A stretch of 64,000 bases of DNA from Brevundimonas intermedia (GTDB taxonomy: Bacteria > Pseudomonadota > Alphaproteobacteria > Caulobacterales > Caulobacteraceae). Below the pieces are notes generated by a model, which saw only the letters and a list, made by a program, of their open reading frames with translations, did no database searches and had not been told where the DNA came from. The DNA is taken from assembly GCF_004614235.1 (NCBI RefSeq), contig NZ_SPVH01000006.1:1479058-1543057 (forward strand), in the 5' to 3' direction. Positions 55,441 to 63,781 of the stretch are shown here, in pieces. The position numbers and the translations under genes are program-made. The first letter of the stretch is position 1; the number at the start of each line of letters is the position of its first letter.

Positions 55441-55968
55441 CTAGCGACGTTCCAGCACGCGGAAGGTAAAGGCGTGATCGTCCTTCTCGCCTGCCGGGTG
55501 CGATTCCGACGATACCTCGACCCAGGCCGTTTCGTCGAACGCCGGGAAGACCGCGTCGCCGTCGGGCGAAGCCTCGACCTCGGTGATATAGAGACGTCTG
55601 GCGCGGGGCAGGGCGGCCTCGAACAGGGCCGTGCCGCCGATGATGCAGATCTCGTCCACGCCGTCCTCCTCGGCCGTCTCGCGCCCGATCTCGATGGCTT
55701 CGTCCAGGGTGGCGCAGACCAGGGCGCCCTTGGACATGCCGTCGGCTTCGTAGGATTCGTCCCGCGTCAGCACCATGTTAAGCCGACCGGGCAGGGGCTT
55801 GAGCGGCAGGCTCTCCCAGGTCTTGCGGCCCATCAGGCAGGGCTTGCCCACAGTGATGGCCTTGAAGCGTTGCAGGTCCGATCGCAACCGCCAGGGCAGG
55901 TCGCCGTCGCGGCCGATGACGCCGTTGCTTCCGCGGGCGACGACCAGAGAAATGATGGGTTGGGGCAA
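55441..55968 (-). CDS. folA: Dihydrofolate reductase
   Basis: Reduces dihydrofolate to tetrahydrofolate, restoring the folate used by ThyA. 175 residues from TTG 55968 (MPQPIISLVVARGSNGVIGR), continuing DGDLPWRLRSDLQRFKAITV and GKPCLMGRKTWESLPLKPLPG, then ICIIGGTALFEAALPRARRL. ATG 56004 is an alternative but overlaps the divergent membrane-protein start. thyA is only 1.5 kb away but separated by a membrane protein gene and two AT-rich genes, so the usual thyA-folA operon is split. Confidence 0.93.
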   Translation of the reverse strand: MPQPIISLVVARGSNGVIGRDGDLPWRLRSDLQRFKAITVGKPCLMGRKTWESLPLKPLPGRLNMVLTRDESYEADGMSKGALVCATLDEAIEIGRETAEEDGVDEICIIGGTALFEAALPRARRLYITEVEASPDGDAVFPAFDETAWVEVSSESHPAGEKDDHAFTFRVLERR

Positions 55969-56007
55969 GAACCTTGACCGTATCGATGCGTTGGAGTGGC
56001 CCATCCC

Positions 56008-56613
56008 ATGGACGCGAGCCCTGTCATGAGCAAGTACATCCCCGCCATCGTCGTCGGTTTCCTGGTCGCGGTCCTTGTCAGCGGGGGCTTGGCCTTCTTC
56101 TTTTCGTCAGCGGGCGCGGACGCCGGCTATCTGCCCATGATGGTCGGGGCCTTCCTGGGTGTGTTCACGGCCTACATCATGGCCAATCTGGCGGGGACCA
56201 AGCTGGGCAAGGCCGCGACGCCGGAGCAGAAGCAGGCCGTGCTGGAATTCCGGCCCCAGTTCCATGATCAGGCGCTTTTGATCGTCTATCGCGAAGGTTT
56301 CGTGGGCAAGGCGGCGGGCATGGACCTGTCGGTGGACGATCGTTTCGTGGCCCAGCTGAAGAGCCCGCGTTTCACCGCCATTTCGGTCTCGCCGGGCGGC
56401 CACCAGTTGTCGATGGCGTTCGGCGGTCTGGCGGGCAAGCAGAACAAGCCGACGCTGGAGGGCTTCATCGCCGCGCCCGGCGACGTGATCGCTTTTCGCG
56501 CCACGATGCAAATGGGCATGATGAAGAACCGGATCGTCGTCGAACGCATCCAGAGCGACGACGCTCTGGTCCAGCGCCTGAAGCCGATGATCATGATCGC
56601 GCCTGAAGTCTAG
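56008..56613 (+). CDS. Uncharacterised membrane protein
   Basis: A 201-residue protein with two N-terminal transmembrane helices (IPAIVVGFLVAVLVSGGLAF and YLPMMVGAFLGVFTAYIMAN) and a C-terminal soluble domain of about 130 residues, with LIVYREGFVGKAAGMDLSVD, FTAISVSPGGHQLSMAFGGL and IVVERIQSDDALVQRLK. No family is recognised. ATG 56008 has GGAG 11 bases upstream; GTG 55996 and ATG 56026 are alternatives. It is divergent from folA and overlaps the MazG-like gene tail to tail by 4 bp. Confidence 0.7.
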   Translation: MDASPVMSKYIPAIVVGFLVAVLVSGGLAFFFSSAGADAGYLPMMVGAFLGVFTAYIMANLAGTKLGKAATPEQKQAVLEFRPQFHDQALLIVYREGFVGKAAGMDLSVDDRFVAQLKSPRFTAISVSPGGHQLSMAFGGLAGKQNKPTLEGFIAAPGDVIAFRATMQMGMMKNRIVVERIQSDDALVQRLKPMIMIAPEV

Positions 56614-56927
56614 GTTGCGGTCGCGACCTCCGTTTGGGGCTCCAGCCAATTCAGCCATTTGCGCTGCATGGCCTGATCCAGGTCGATCCCGGCCCCTGCG
56701 CAATAGATCAGCAGCATGCCCAGCACGTCCGCCGCCTCATCCCCCAGCGCTTGGGCGTCGGGCGTGCCCCGCGCGCGGCCGGTCAGGCGCAGATGCTCGG
56801 CCGTCAGTTCGCCCAGCTCTTCCTGAAGTTTCAGCAGCGCCCAATCCCGGTCGCGGTCGATCCTGTGTTCGGCCGCGTAGATGTCGGAGATGCGCAGGAC
56901 CGAGGCTGTGAGGTTTTTTAAGTTCAT
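56610..56927 (-). CDS. MazG-like nucleotide pyrophosphohydrolase
   Basis: A 105-residue all-alpha NTP pyrophosphohydrolase. The metal-binding pattern is LLKLQEELGELTAEHLRLTG (EExxE) with LGDEAADVLGMLLIYCAGAG (ExxD) later. It differs from the full-length two-repeat MazG encoded at 21.5 kb, and resembles the phosphoribosyl-ATP pyrophosphohydrolase-like subset. Its ATG overlaps the stop of the AT-rich kinase gene upstream, so the pair is translated together. The substrate is probably an odd or excess dNTP. Confidence 0.72.
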   Translation of the reverse strand: MNLKNLTASVLRISDIYAAEHRIDRDRDWALLKLQEELGELTAEHLRLTGRARGTPDAQALGDEAADVLGMLLIYCAGAGIDLDQAMQRKWLNWLEPQTEVATAT

Positions 56928-57427
56928 CAGGTGCCGCCCCAGGTCAGCAATGCATCGCATTTTTCATGAGGTAAGCTGCGTTTGTGGTATTCCCTCAAGC
57001 ATAATCTGAGCGCACTCGGTGAAATAATAGCATCGATTGGATTGCTAAATTTTATCTCGTCTTCGTCGCTCCAAAATCCGTATTTATCTATACGTTTGAC
57101 GTAGATGTGCGCCTTTACTGGAAGCGAGAATTTCTTGGCAACATCTAATATTGTAACTCCGTCCAGAATGGCCGTGCGGTTGGTGTCGATAAAATCGCGC
57201 AGGTCTTCATCGGTTAACAAATCGACATAGCTTGTTACAATCTGGCTTCCGTTCAATAGCGCATCGAGTTCGCACCAAGGCTGCTGCATAGATTTCGCAA
57301 GCTTGGCGGCTAAAGTGCTTTTCCCTGACCCAGGAAAGCCATCCAGCAGGATGTAGCCCTCTGGCAGGCAGTCATGACTCAACCAGTCGGCTAGTGCGCT
57401 GGTGTTGGAAAACTCGATGGGTTTCAA
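56927..57427 (-). CDS. AT-rich P-loop nucleotide kinase-like protein
   Basis: A 166-residue small NTPase of the adenylate kinase/AAA-18 type. [20 protein letters not shown] carries Walker A at G30-S37; a possible Walker B is [13 protein letters not shown]. No full lid domain is seen. Start TTG 57427 overlaps the thyA stop as TTGA, and the stop overlaps the next start, so thyA, this gene and the MazG-like gene form one coupled set. The base composition is markedly AT-rich against its neighbours, a sign of transfer. The substrate is not identified; RNA repair or nucleotide kinase roles are possible. Confidence 0.72.
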   Translation of the reverse strand: MKPIEFSNTSALADWLSHDCLPEGYILLDGFPGSGKSTLAAKLAKSMQQPWCELDALLNGSQIVTSYVDLLTDEDLRDFIDTNRTAILDGVTILDVAKKFSLPVKAHIYVKRIDKYGFWSDEDEIKFSNPIDAIISPSALRLCLREYHKRSLPHEKCDALLTWGGT

Positions 57428-58293
57428 ATAGCCACGGCCGCCTTGATGTGCGGCCACGCTTCGTAACTCTCAAGCGTGAAATCGGACAGGTCGAAGGCGA
57501 ACAGGTCGGTCTTGGGGGCGATGTGCATGACCGGCAGGGGCAGGGGCTCGCGGGTCAGCTGAAGCTCGGCTTGGTCCAGGTGGTTCAGATACAGGTGGGC
57601 GTCGCCGAAGGTGTGGACGAAGTCGCCCGGCTCCAACCCCACGACCTGGGCCAACATCATGGTCAGCAGGGCGTAGGAGGCGATGTTGAACGGCACGCCC
57701 AGGAAGACGTCGGCGCTGCGCTGATACAGCTGGCAACTCAGTTTTCCATCGGCGACGAAGAACTGGAACAGGCAGTGGCAGGGCGGCAGGGCCATGTCGT
57801 CGACGTCGGCGGGGTTCCAGGCGGTGACGATGTGGCGGCGGCTGTTGGGATTGGTCTTCAGGCCGTGGACCAGTTTCTCGATCTGGTCGATGACGCGGCC
57901 GTCCGGCGCGGTCCACGAGCGCCATTGCTTGCCATAGACCGGACCCAGCTCGCCGTCGGCGTCGGCCCATTCGTCCCAGATGCGGACGCCGTTGTCCTTC
58001 AGATAGGCGATGTTTGTCTCGCCCCGCAGAAACCACAGCAATTCGACGATGATCGAGCGCAAATGTAGCTTCTTGGTCGTCAGGACGGGAAAGCCCTTGG
58101 ACAGGTCGAACCGCATCTGGCGGCCGAAGACGCCCAGGGTGCCCGTACCAGTGCGGTCGTCGCGACGCACCCCATTGTCCAGGATGTCGCGTAGCAGGTT
58201 CAGATACTGCCGCTCGGGATGATCGGCGGGCGCGGCGGCGATGCGGGCCTTCACGTCGGCCTGAAGCGTGGCGTGGATCATCTGAACGGTCAT
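57424..58293 (-). CDS. thyA: Thymidylate synthase
   Basis: Methylates dUMP to dTMP with methylene-tetrahydrofolate. The 289 residues carry [51 protein letters not shown], the catalytic-cysteine region [39 protein letters not shown] and [23 protein letters not shown] 58293 is chosen; ATG 58281 gives a shorter form. A long frame upstream to 58506 lacks any thymidylate synthase features. Confidence 0.97.
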   Translation of the reverse strand: MTVQMIHATLQADVKARIAAAPADHPERQYLNLLRDILDNGVRRDDRTGTGTLGVFGRQMRFDLSKGFPVLTTKKLHLRSIIVELLWFLRGETNIAYLKDNGVRIWDEWADADGELGPVYGKQWRSWTAPDGRVIDQIEKLVHGLKTNPNSRRHIVTAWNPADVDDMALPPCHCLFQFFVADGKLSCQLYQRSADVFLGVPFNIASYALLTMMLAQVVGLEPGDFVHTFGDAHLYLNHLDQAELQLTREPLPLPVMHIAPKTDLFAFDLSDFTLESYEAWPHIKAAVAI

Positions 58294-58844
58294 GGTTTCA
58301 AGTTGCCTCAGAATTCGATTCGGGGTCGCGGCAAATCGGCGGCGTCCACAGGAATTGTTTCGCTCGGACAGGGGTGATCGGCTTCGCGCTTTCGCAGCGA
58401 AGTTATTGGAGGGTTGGGCGGAGCGCCGGGCCTTCGCCCGGAGTGTGTTTGTGTTGTTACCGTTTCGACGAAGGGTTGACGCTCCGCGCGGAAGGTTGGC
58501 CTGCAAGCTCGGGGCGTCGAGCGGTGGCGGTCTTATCGCCTAACCCCATAAGCCTGCGACGGGTCGGCAGCCCCTGCGAGGGCTGTCCCGAGTGCGGCCG
58601 AGTATCCCCCTCGACCCTCCGACACCGCTCCATGAGTCGATGTCAGCGCGGGCCGTTTCAGACCCGCTCCCGTTCCATCCGCTCCCGCCGCCGCAAGGTC
58701 GCAGGCCAAGCGAGCCCTCCGATGCGACGGGACGGGTCTAGAATACGCGCGTTTCGGAAGGGGGATGGAAGAAGGGCGACATAAATCGGCAAGCGATTGA
58801 AATCACTGCGAATGGACCAGCGTCATTGTGATGGCTGGGCGCAT
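58294..58844. other. Non-coding stretch upstream of thyA
   Basis: About 550 bases with no convincing gene. Open frames on both strands have untypical composition. A strong hairpin CCGGGC-cttc-GCCCGG at 58426-58441 is followed by a T-rich GTGTTTGTGTTGTT, so a small transcript may end there, and CAGCCC-ctgcga-GGGCTG lies near 58567. I see no match to known RNA genes. Confidence 0.4.
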
Positions 58845-58898
58845 TCTCCCTCCCCTTCATGGGGAGGGGCGGCGAAGCGGAGCGAAGCCGGGGTGGGG
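58845..58898 (+). repeat. REP-like hairpin repeat, copy C
   Basis: CCCTCCCC-ttcat-GGGGAGGG (58848-58868) forms hairpin 1; CGGC/GCCG closes a weak second hairpin, then GGGTGGGG. The layout matches copies A and B at 26.6-27.1 kb. It is the left half of an inverted pair with copy D. Confidence 0.82.
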
Positions 58899-58927
58899 AC
58901 GTGTGAAGCGTTGCGCCTGTCCTTACG

Positions 58928-58979
58928 GCCCCACCCGGATCGCTGCGCGATCGTCCCTCCCCATAAGGGGAGGGAGAGG
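58928..58979 (-). repeat. REP-like hairpin repeat, copy D (inverted)
   Basis: On the minus strand: CTCTCCCTCCCC-ttat-GGGGAGGG (58974-58955), then GATCGC-gca-GCGATC (58952-58938) and CGGGTGGGGC. Only 29 bp separate it from copy C, giving a compact inverted doublet without a gene. Confidence 0.82.
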
Positions 58980-59012
58980 CGCCTGGGGGGCTTTGGGAGG
59001 AGACGGTGCGCT

Positions 59013-59555
59013 TCAGCCGCCGAAACCGCCTTTGTCGAGGAAGGCCTGTTCTTCTGCCGTCGTTTCTCGGCCCAGGGCGGCGTTGCGGTGGGGGAAGCGA
59101 CCGAAGCGGAAGATGATGTCGCGGTGGAGCTTGCCCCATTTCTCCAGCTCTTCGTCGCCGGCGATCAGGGCCATGTAGCGGTCCTGGTCCTCGATCCGTT
59201 CGGAGTGTTCGAAGGGCAGCAGGAGGAAGTTCTTCAGCTCGGGTTCGACCTGAAGATGCAGGTCGCGCGCCACGGCCTGATTGGCGAACATCAGGGCCAG
59301 CGGGTCGGTGGCGAACTGATGCGCCGTGCCGCGGAAGCTGTTCCTGGGATATTGGTCCAGCAGGATCAGCAGGGCCAGGGCCCCGTCCGGCGTCTCCATC
59401 CAGTCGTCCAGTTCGCGGCGCGCCGCCGTCCAGTGAACCGCGCGGCCACGATCGCGCAAATCGGCGTCGAACGCCTCGTCCTTGGCGAACCACTTTTCGG
59501 GTCCGGCCTCTTTCCAGAAGGCGACGACGGAGGAAGGGGTTATGAAGACGGTCAT
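59013..59555 (-). CDS. DUF924 family protein
   Basis: A 180-residue helical protein of the DUF924 (TPR-like) family. SVVAFWKEAGPEKWFAKDEA precedes LILLDQYPRNSFRGTAHQFA, LLLPFEHSERIEDQDRYM and RFPHRNAALGRETTAEEQAF, all usual for this family. No catalytic function is established. Its start codon overlaps the divergent IlvC-like gene's start region by 14 bp. Confidence 0.88.
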   Translation of the reverse strand: MTVFITPSSVVAFWKEAGPEKWFAKDEAFDADLRDRGRAVHWTAARRELDDWMETPDGALALLILLDQYPRNSFRGTAHQFATDPLALMFANQAVARDLHLQVEPELKNFLLLPFEHSERIEDQDRYMALIAGDEELEKWGKLHRDIIFRFGRFPHRNAALGRETTAEEQAFLDKGGFGG

Positions 59556-60612
59556 GACCCAGACCTTATCCAATCCGCTGCCCGTCTTCCATGACCGCGA
59601 CTGCGACCTTTCGATCATTCGCGGCAAGCGCGTGGCCATGATCGGTTACGGCAGTCAGGGGCGGACCCATACGCTGAACCTGCGCGATTCAGGGGTGGCG
59701 GACATCGTCGTGGGGCTGAAGGCGGGCTCGAAGACCCGTGAACTGGCGCGGGCGGATGGGTTCGCGGTGATGACGGCCGGGCAGGCCGCCGCCGGGGCCG
59801 ACGTGATCGCGGTCATGACCTCGGACGAGGCGCATCGCGACCTGTGGCGCGACGAACTGGAGCCGAACGTGCGGCCCGGCGCGGCCCTGGTGTTCGCCCA
59901 CGGCCTGTCGGTGCGGTTCGGCCTGGTGGAGCCCCGCGCCGACCTGGACGTCATCCTGGCGTCTCCCAAGGGCATCGGGCCACGCATCCGCGACCTTTAC
60001 GAGGCCGGGGAGGGGGTCTTCTGCCTATTCGGGGTGCATCAGGACGCGTCGGGCGGCGCGCACGCCCTGGGCCTGTCCTATGCGGCGGCGCTGGGGTGCG
60101 GGCGCAAGGGCATTCTGGAAACGACGATGCGGGACGAGTGCGAGAGCGATCTGTTCGGCGAGCAGGTGGTGCTGTGCGGCGGGATCGCCGAACTGATCGA
60201 CGGGGCCTTCATTAAGTTGGTGGACGCTGGTTATCCGCCCGAGGTGGCCTGGTTCGAATGTTTCTACGAGACCAAGCTGGTGACCGACCTGATGTACGAA
60301 CGGGGCATCGCCGGAGCCTTCGCCAAGATCTCCAACACGGCGGAATACGGGGCCTATCTGACCGGACCGCGCATTATCAACGCCGCGTCCCGCGCTGCGA
60401 TGGATGAGGTGCTGGCCGAGGTTCAGGGCGGAGAATTTGTGCGCCGGCTGATGGCGGATTACGACGCCGGGTCGCCGGATCTGCTGGCGCGTCGCAAGGC
60501 GCTGGGGCTGCGGACCATCGAATCGGTGGGGGCGCATCTGAACGCCGTGGCGCGTCAGGCGATGGAGACGGCGGCGAACGACGATGTTGAAAACAGCATG
60601 GACCGCGGGTGA
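59542..60612 (+). CDS. Divergent ketol-acid reductoisomerase (IlvC paralogue)
   Basis: IlvC isomerises and reduces acetohydroxy acids in branched-chain amino acid synthesis. This 356-residue protein keeps RVAMIGYGSQGRTHTLNLRD, VFAHGLSVRFG, ETTMRDECESDLFGEQVVLC (metal-binding Asp/Glu), FECFYETKLVTDLMYERGIA and AKISNTAEYGAYLTG. It departs at PKGIGPRIRD, where most enzymes have PKGPGH, and at GRTHT. It may be a second, specialised KARI rather than the main one. ATG 59542 has AGGAAG upstream; ATG 59554 is possible. ilvBH/ilvD are not nearby. Confidence 0.85.
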   Translation: MKTVMTQTLSNPLPVFHDRDCDLSIIRGKRVAMIGYGSQGRTHTLNLRDSGVADIVVGLKAGSKTRELARADGFAVMTAGQAAAGADVIAVMTSDEAHRDLWRDELEPNVRPGAALVFAHGLSVRFGLVEPRADLDVILASPKGIGPRIRDLYEAGEGVFCLFGVHQDASGGAHALGLSYAAALGCGRKGILETTMRDECESDLFGEQVVLCGGIAELIDGAFIKLVDAGYPPEVAWFECFYETKLVTDLMYERGIAGAFAKISNTAEYGAYLTGPRIINAASRAAMDEVLAEVQGGEFVRRLMADYDAGSPDLLARRKALGLRTIESVGAHLNAVARQAMETAANDDVENSMDRG

Positions 60613-60620
60613 AAACCCGC
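60605..60620 (+). terminator. Hairpin at the end of the IlvC-like gene
   Basis: GCGGGT-gaaa-ACCCGC, a 6-bp stem with a GNRA tetraloop, overlaps the TGA stop (60610-60612). No T-run follows, so termination is uncertain. Confidence 0.4.
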
Positions 60621-60651
60621 CGTCGCGCCGTCGATATCTCTAAAGAGAAGA

Positions 60652-60728
60652 TGGTCGGAGTGAGAGGATTCGAACCTCCGACCCCTGCGTCCCGAACGCA
60701 GTGCTCTACCAGGCTGAGCCACACTCCG
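60652..60728 (-). tRNA. tRNA-Pro (CGG)
   Basis: 77 nt on the minus strand with acceptor CGGAGTG/CACTCCG, D arm GGCTCAGCCTGGTAGAGC, anticodon stem CTGCG with loop TTCGGGA (anticodon CGG), T arm GGAGG-ttcgaat-CCTCT and an encoded CCA. It is convergent with the IlvC-like gene. Confidence 0.97.
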
Positions 60729-60929
60729 ACCGTGGGGGCGGGCCTGGCGGCGTCGCCCCGAAGTGAGGACGCGGCTTATAGCCATGGGTTCGGGAGGCCG
60801 CAAGCGTCCATTTCACCCCAACTTCGCGGTGCGTGAAAATAGTCCTGAAAGAGGGTGTTGCATCCCAAAACCGCTTGGCGTATCTGACCGCCTCCGCCGC
60901 ACAGAGTGCTTCGGAAACGCCGGTCCTGC

Positions 60930-61003
60930 TGGGGAATGGTGTAATGGTAACACTACGGTTTTTGGTACCGTCATTCTAGGTTCGAGTCCTAGTTCCCCAG
61001 CCA
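60930..61003 (+). tRNA. tRNA-Gln (TTG)
   Basis: 74 nt, beginning TGGGGAA and ending TTCCCCAGCCA. The anticodon stem ACGGT/ACCGT encloses loop TTTTGGT, anticodon TTG; the T arm is CTAGG-ttcgagt-CCTAG. An integrase gene begins 78-87 bp downstream, so its 3' end is the probable attachment site. Confidence 0.97.
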
Positions 61004-61089
61004 TCCGTTTTTCGAACCCAAGCACAGCAACGATTTCCCGCTCTGTAAGGGTTTGACGGCCATGTCACCGATGCACATAGGTGATACAC

Positions 61090-62754
61090 ATGGCGGTAAT
61101 GGAAAACGTAGTCAGGGTCGGAAAGTCATACAGGGTCCGCAAGCGCATACCGGCTGACTGTCGAGCCGCGTTCGGCATCAATGGGGAGTTCAAAACTGTC
61201 TCCCTCAAGACCACGAACAAGCGCGAGGCGCAGGAAAGGGCGGTGCCGATCCTGGCCGAGATTGACGCCAAGATTGCTGAAGCACGGGGCCTGGTCGCAC
61301 CCCCTTCAGCAGACCGCCGGCTTAGCCCGGCTAGGGTCGAAGCCTTGATCCGGGAGTGGCGGTTTCGCGAGATCGACCGCGCCTATCACGACGCCTACAA
61401 CGGCCACCGAGACACCCGCGACCCCATCGCGGTTTCGCAATTGCGCTATGCCCTCCAGCATCACTCGACGATCGACAGGATCGCCGACTTCGACGCCCGC
61501 ATGGCGGCCGTTCTTGGCGTCACACCCCTGCATCCGGTCATCCAGCGGGCCGACGAACGCGAGCGGTTACGAATGGCATGGCATGACGTCGAGACTTTCA
61601 CGGCCCGGTTCCCGACAGACCTGACTGGCTGGCCGGAGGAAGAGGAGGAGCCACTGATCTCGACTGCGGCCCCTGCGGTGCCCTCCCCGGTCAAGTTGGC
61701 CGGGATGAAGCTGTCGGAGTTGCGAGATGCATGGGGTGGCGTGAAACCGCTTGAGGCCCGCCAGAGCGGCTATATCCGCCGCCTCGTCGAGTTTCTTGGC
61801 GACGTGGACATCGCCACCATCCAGCCGCTCGATCTGGACCGCTTCTTGATCGAGTTGAAGCGGTTCCCGCTGACCAAGAAGCCGTCAGACGAACGTCTCC
61901 CATTCGCCGATCTGATCGCCGCCTACGAGGGAACGGATCAAGCCCGGCTCCATATCAAAACGATCTGGAATTGGACGGTTGTATACAAGGCCATGTTTGC
62001 CTTCGCGGTATCGCGCCGGCTGCTGGCCCATAACCCCGCGGCCGGCATGATGAAGAAACCTTCGAGCGAGGAGTCCAACGACCGCAACCCTTACTCGGAA
62101 GTCGATCTCGACTTCATCTTCACTCGGCCGATGTTCACCGGTTTCTCGGGTTCGGCCCACACCGGCTATCGTAACCAACCGGGCGAGCAAGTGGTCGAGG
62201 ATGCGAAATACTGGTTGCCGATAGTCGCCCTCCACACCGGGATGCGACTTGAGGAGCTGGCTTCGCTCAAGACGTCCGAGATCATCAGCGAAGGCGAGGC
62301 ACTGGCGTTTGATCTGACCAAGCGACCGCTCAAGGGAAACGATGGTGTCAAAAACGGCTCGGCCCGGCGCGTCATTCCCCTCCACAAGCGACTGTACGAC
62401 CTGGGCTTTGCTGACTGGATGATGGCCCGCGCCGACAACCAGACGCACGTCTTCGCTGATTTGACAACGGACGGCCAAGGCAAGCGGGGCTCGAAGTTCA
62501 GCAAATGGTGGGGCTTGTGGTGCCAGTCCAACGCCAACAGGGCGGGTGAGGGGATTGATGACCCGTCTCTGACCTTTCACTCGTTCAGGCACTCGTTCAA
62601 ACGCGCTGCCCGCCAAAGCCCAGTCAAAGAGGAGGTCCATGATCTTCTGACCGGCCATCAACAAGGCAATAGTGTCGCGCGATCTTATGGCTCCGGGGTG
62701 GACCTCGTGACCCTGAAAATCGCTATCGATCAGATCAATATCCACTGGCCCTGA
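61090..62754 (+). CDS. Tyrosine-recombinase integrase
   Basis: A 554-residue site-specific integrase (ATG 61090; GTG 61081 possible). The N-terminal DUF6538-like segment VRVGKSYRVRKRIPADCRAA precedes a long helical region, a core-binding SAM-like domain near MKLSELRDAWGGVKPLEARQ, and a catalytic domain with HTGMRLEELASLK (first Arg), SLTFHSFRHSFKRAARQ (His-x-x-Arg) and GHQQGNSVARSYGSG with the nucleophile Tyr. Its position beside tRNA-Gln and orientation away from it suit the left end of an integrated element. Confidence 0.92.
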   Translation: MAVMENVVRVGKSYRVRKRIPADCRAAFGINGEFKTVSLKTTNKREAQERAVPILAEIDAKIAEARGLVAPPSADRRLSPARVEALIREWRFREIDRAYHDAYNGHRDTRDPIAVSQLRYALQHHSTIDRIADFDARMAAVLGVTPLHPVIQRADERERLRMAWHDVETFTARFPTDLTGWPEEEEEPLISTAAPAVPSPVKLAGMKLSELRDAWGGVKPLEARQSGYIRRLVEFLGDVDIATIQPLDLDRFLIELKRFPLTKKPSDERLPFADLIAAYEGTDQARLHIKTIWNWTVVYKAMFAFAVSRRLLAHNPAAGMMKKPSSEESNDRNPYSEVDLDFIFTRPMFTGFSGSAHTGYRNQPGEQVVEDAKYWLPIVALHTGMRLEELASLKTSEIISEGEALAFDLTKRPLKGNDGVKNGSARRVIPLHKRLYDLGFADWMMARADNQTHVFADLTTDGQGKRGSKFSKWWGLWCQSNANRAGEGIDDPSLTFHSFRHSFKRAARQSPVKEEVHDLLTGHQQGNSVARSYGSGVDLVTLKIAIDQINIHWP

Positions 62755-63781
62755 CACATCGCTGTCGCGGGTACGGCGCGCGGTGATTTCGACGCCGCGC
62801 CGAGCCTGCATGCTCCCCTTGATTGCGGTTCGAGGTGGGTCCTTGCCAGCCAGCAGTGCTCCCTAACCCGTCCCTGCAAGCCGATGTTGGCTAGAACGGT
62901 GAAAACGGGCGATTTGCAGTCCCGTCACGACTGGGTTTGCTGGGCGCGGTCCGGGCGGCGCCTACGGCGCCGACGACGGCGCCCGCGGCAGCGTCCCCGT
63001 ACGATTAGCCTGCCCGCCATGCTGCCGGAGCCGGGTTGTCGCATGATGCCGACCATCTCAAGGCGTTCGCCTACGAAGCCCGTCATGCCGACCGGCTCGC
63101 GCGCCCATTTGACCGACGACCCGGCGGACGGCCTCCATTTCTCGCCTCGCTGTGGTTCTCGCCCTACCGGATCGCCTCATCCCTCAGGACGGAATCGCGA
63201 CCACACGCCGTCCAAATCGTCGTTCCAGGCAGGAGATCCTCAAATTCTTGTGACGTAATCACCTCAGAGAAAAGGGATCCAAGACGGAAAATTCGACCTC
63301 CTAGGTCTGCAATCCCAGATGAGCACAAAGCCGACTCACTGCCAAAGGCTGGTGGACACGGACTCGCTCACCGGGTTCGTGACCGAGAACCATGACGGCT
63401 TGGCCGCATGAGGCTGAGCGCAGGAAGGCTGAGCAAGAAGTGGAGGCACACATAACGCCTTTGTCTACGTCTCCGCAAGAATTGCTGTAATGCTATCTGA
63501 CTTATTGCTTGACGGGAAATTCAATGTTCTCAAAATGACTGTTGACTGGTTTCAGTGGGAAGTTTACGACGAATCTACTGGACCCCGCGCAAGATGGTGG
63601 GAGCGTTGAAATCGTAAACAACCCATTGCTTGACCGCTAAGTCATGCGTTATTTACTGTCTGCTTGCGTGATCGTGTCTGTTGAGGCGCGCGACGTCAGT
63701 ACTCTAAGAGTGCAATAAGAATTTAGGTCGGATGAGATGAGGCAGAGGGTTCTGCCGTTCCGGCGCGGATCGGAGAATGAA
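62755..63781. other. Gene-poor stretch inside the putative integrated element
   Basis: About 1 kb without a gene I can support. The first half is GC-rich with decayed frames (for instance around 63036-63395), and from about 63450 the DNA turns AT-rich. A 39-codon frame at 63490-63609 (MLSDLLLDGKFNVLKMTVDW then FQWEVYDESTG) is the best small candidate but has no clear ribosome site. No second copy of the tRNA-Gln 3' end is seen. Confidence 0.4.

Noticed and set aside
58374..58784. Possible gene upstream of thyA
   Set aside because: The translation is rich in Arg, Ser and Cys with no fold pattern, and the stretch holds hairpins, so I treat it as non-coding.
58294..58844. RNase P RNA, 6S RNA or SRP RNA
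   Set aside because: None of the conserved cores (for example GAGGAAAGTCC or GGAAGGAAGC) is present on either strand.
62884..63395. Overlapping frames after the integrase
   Set aside because: The two frames compete for the same DNA, have Arg/Pro-rich products and no recognisable domain; likely decayed sequence.
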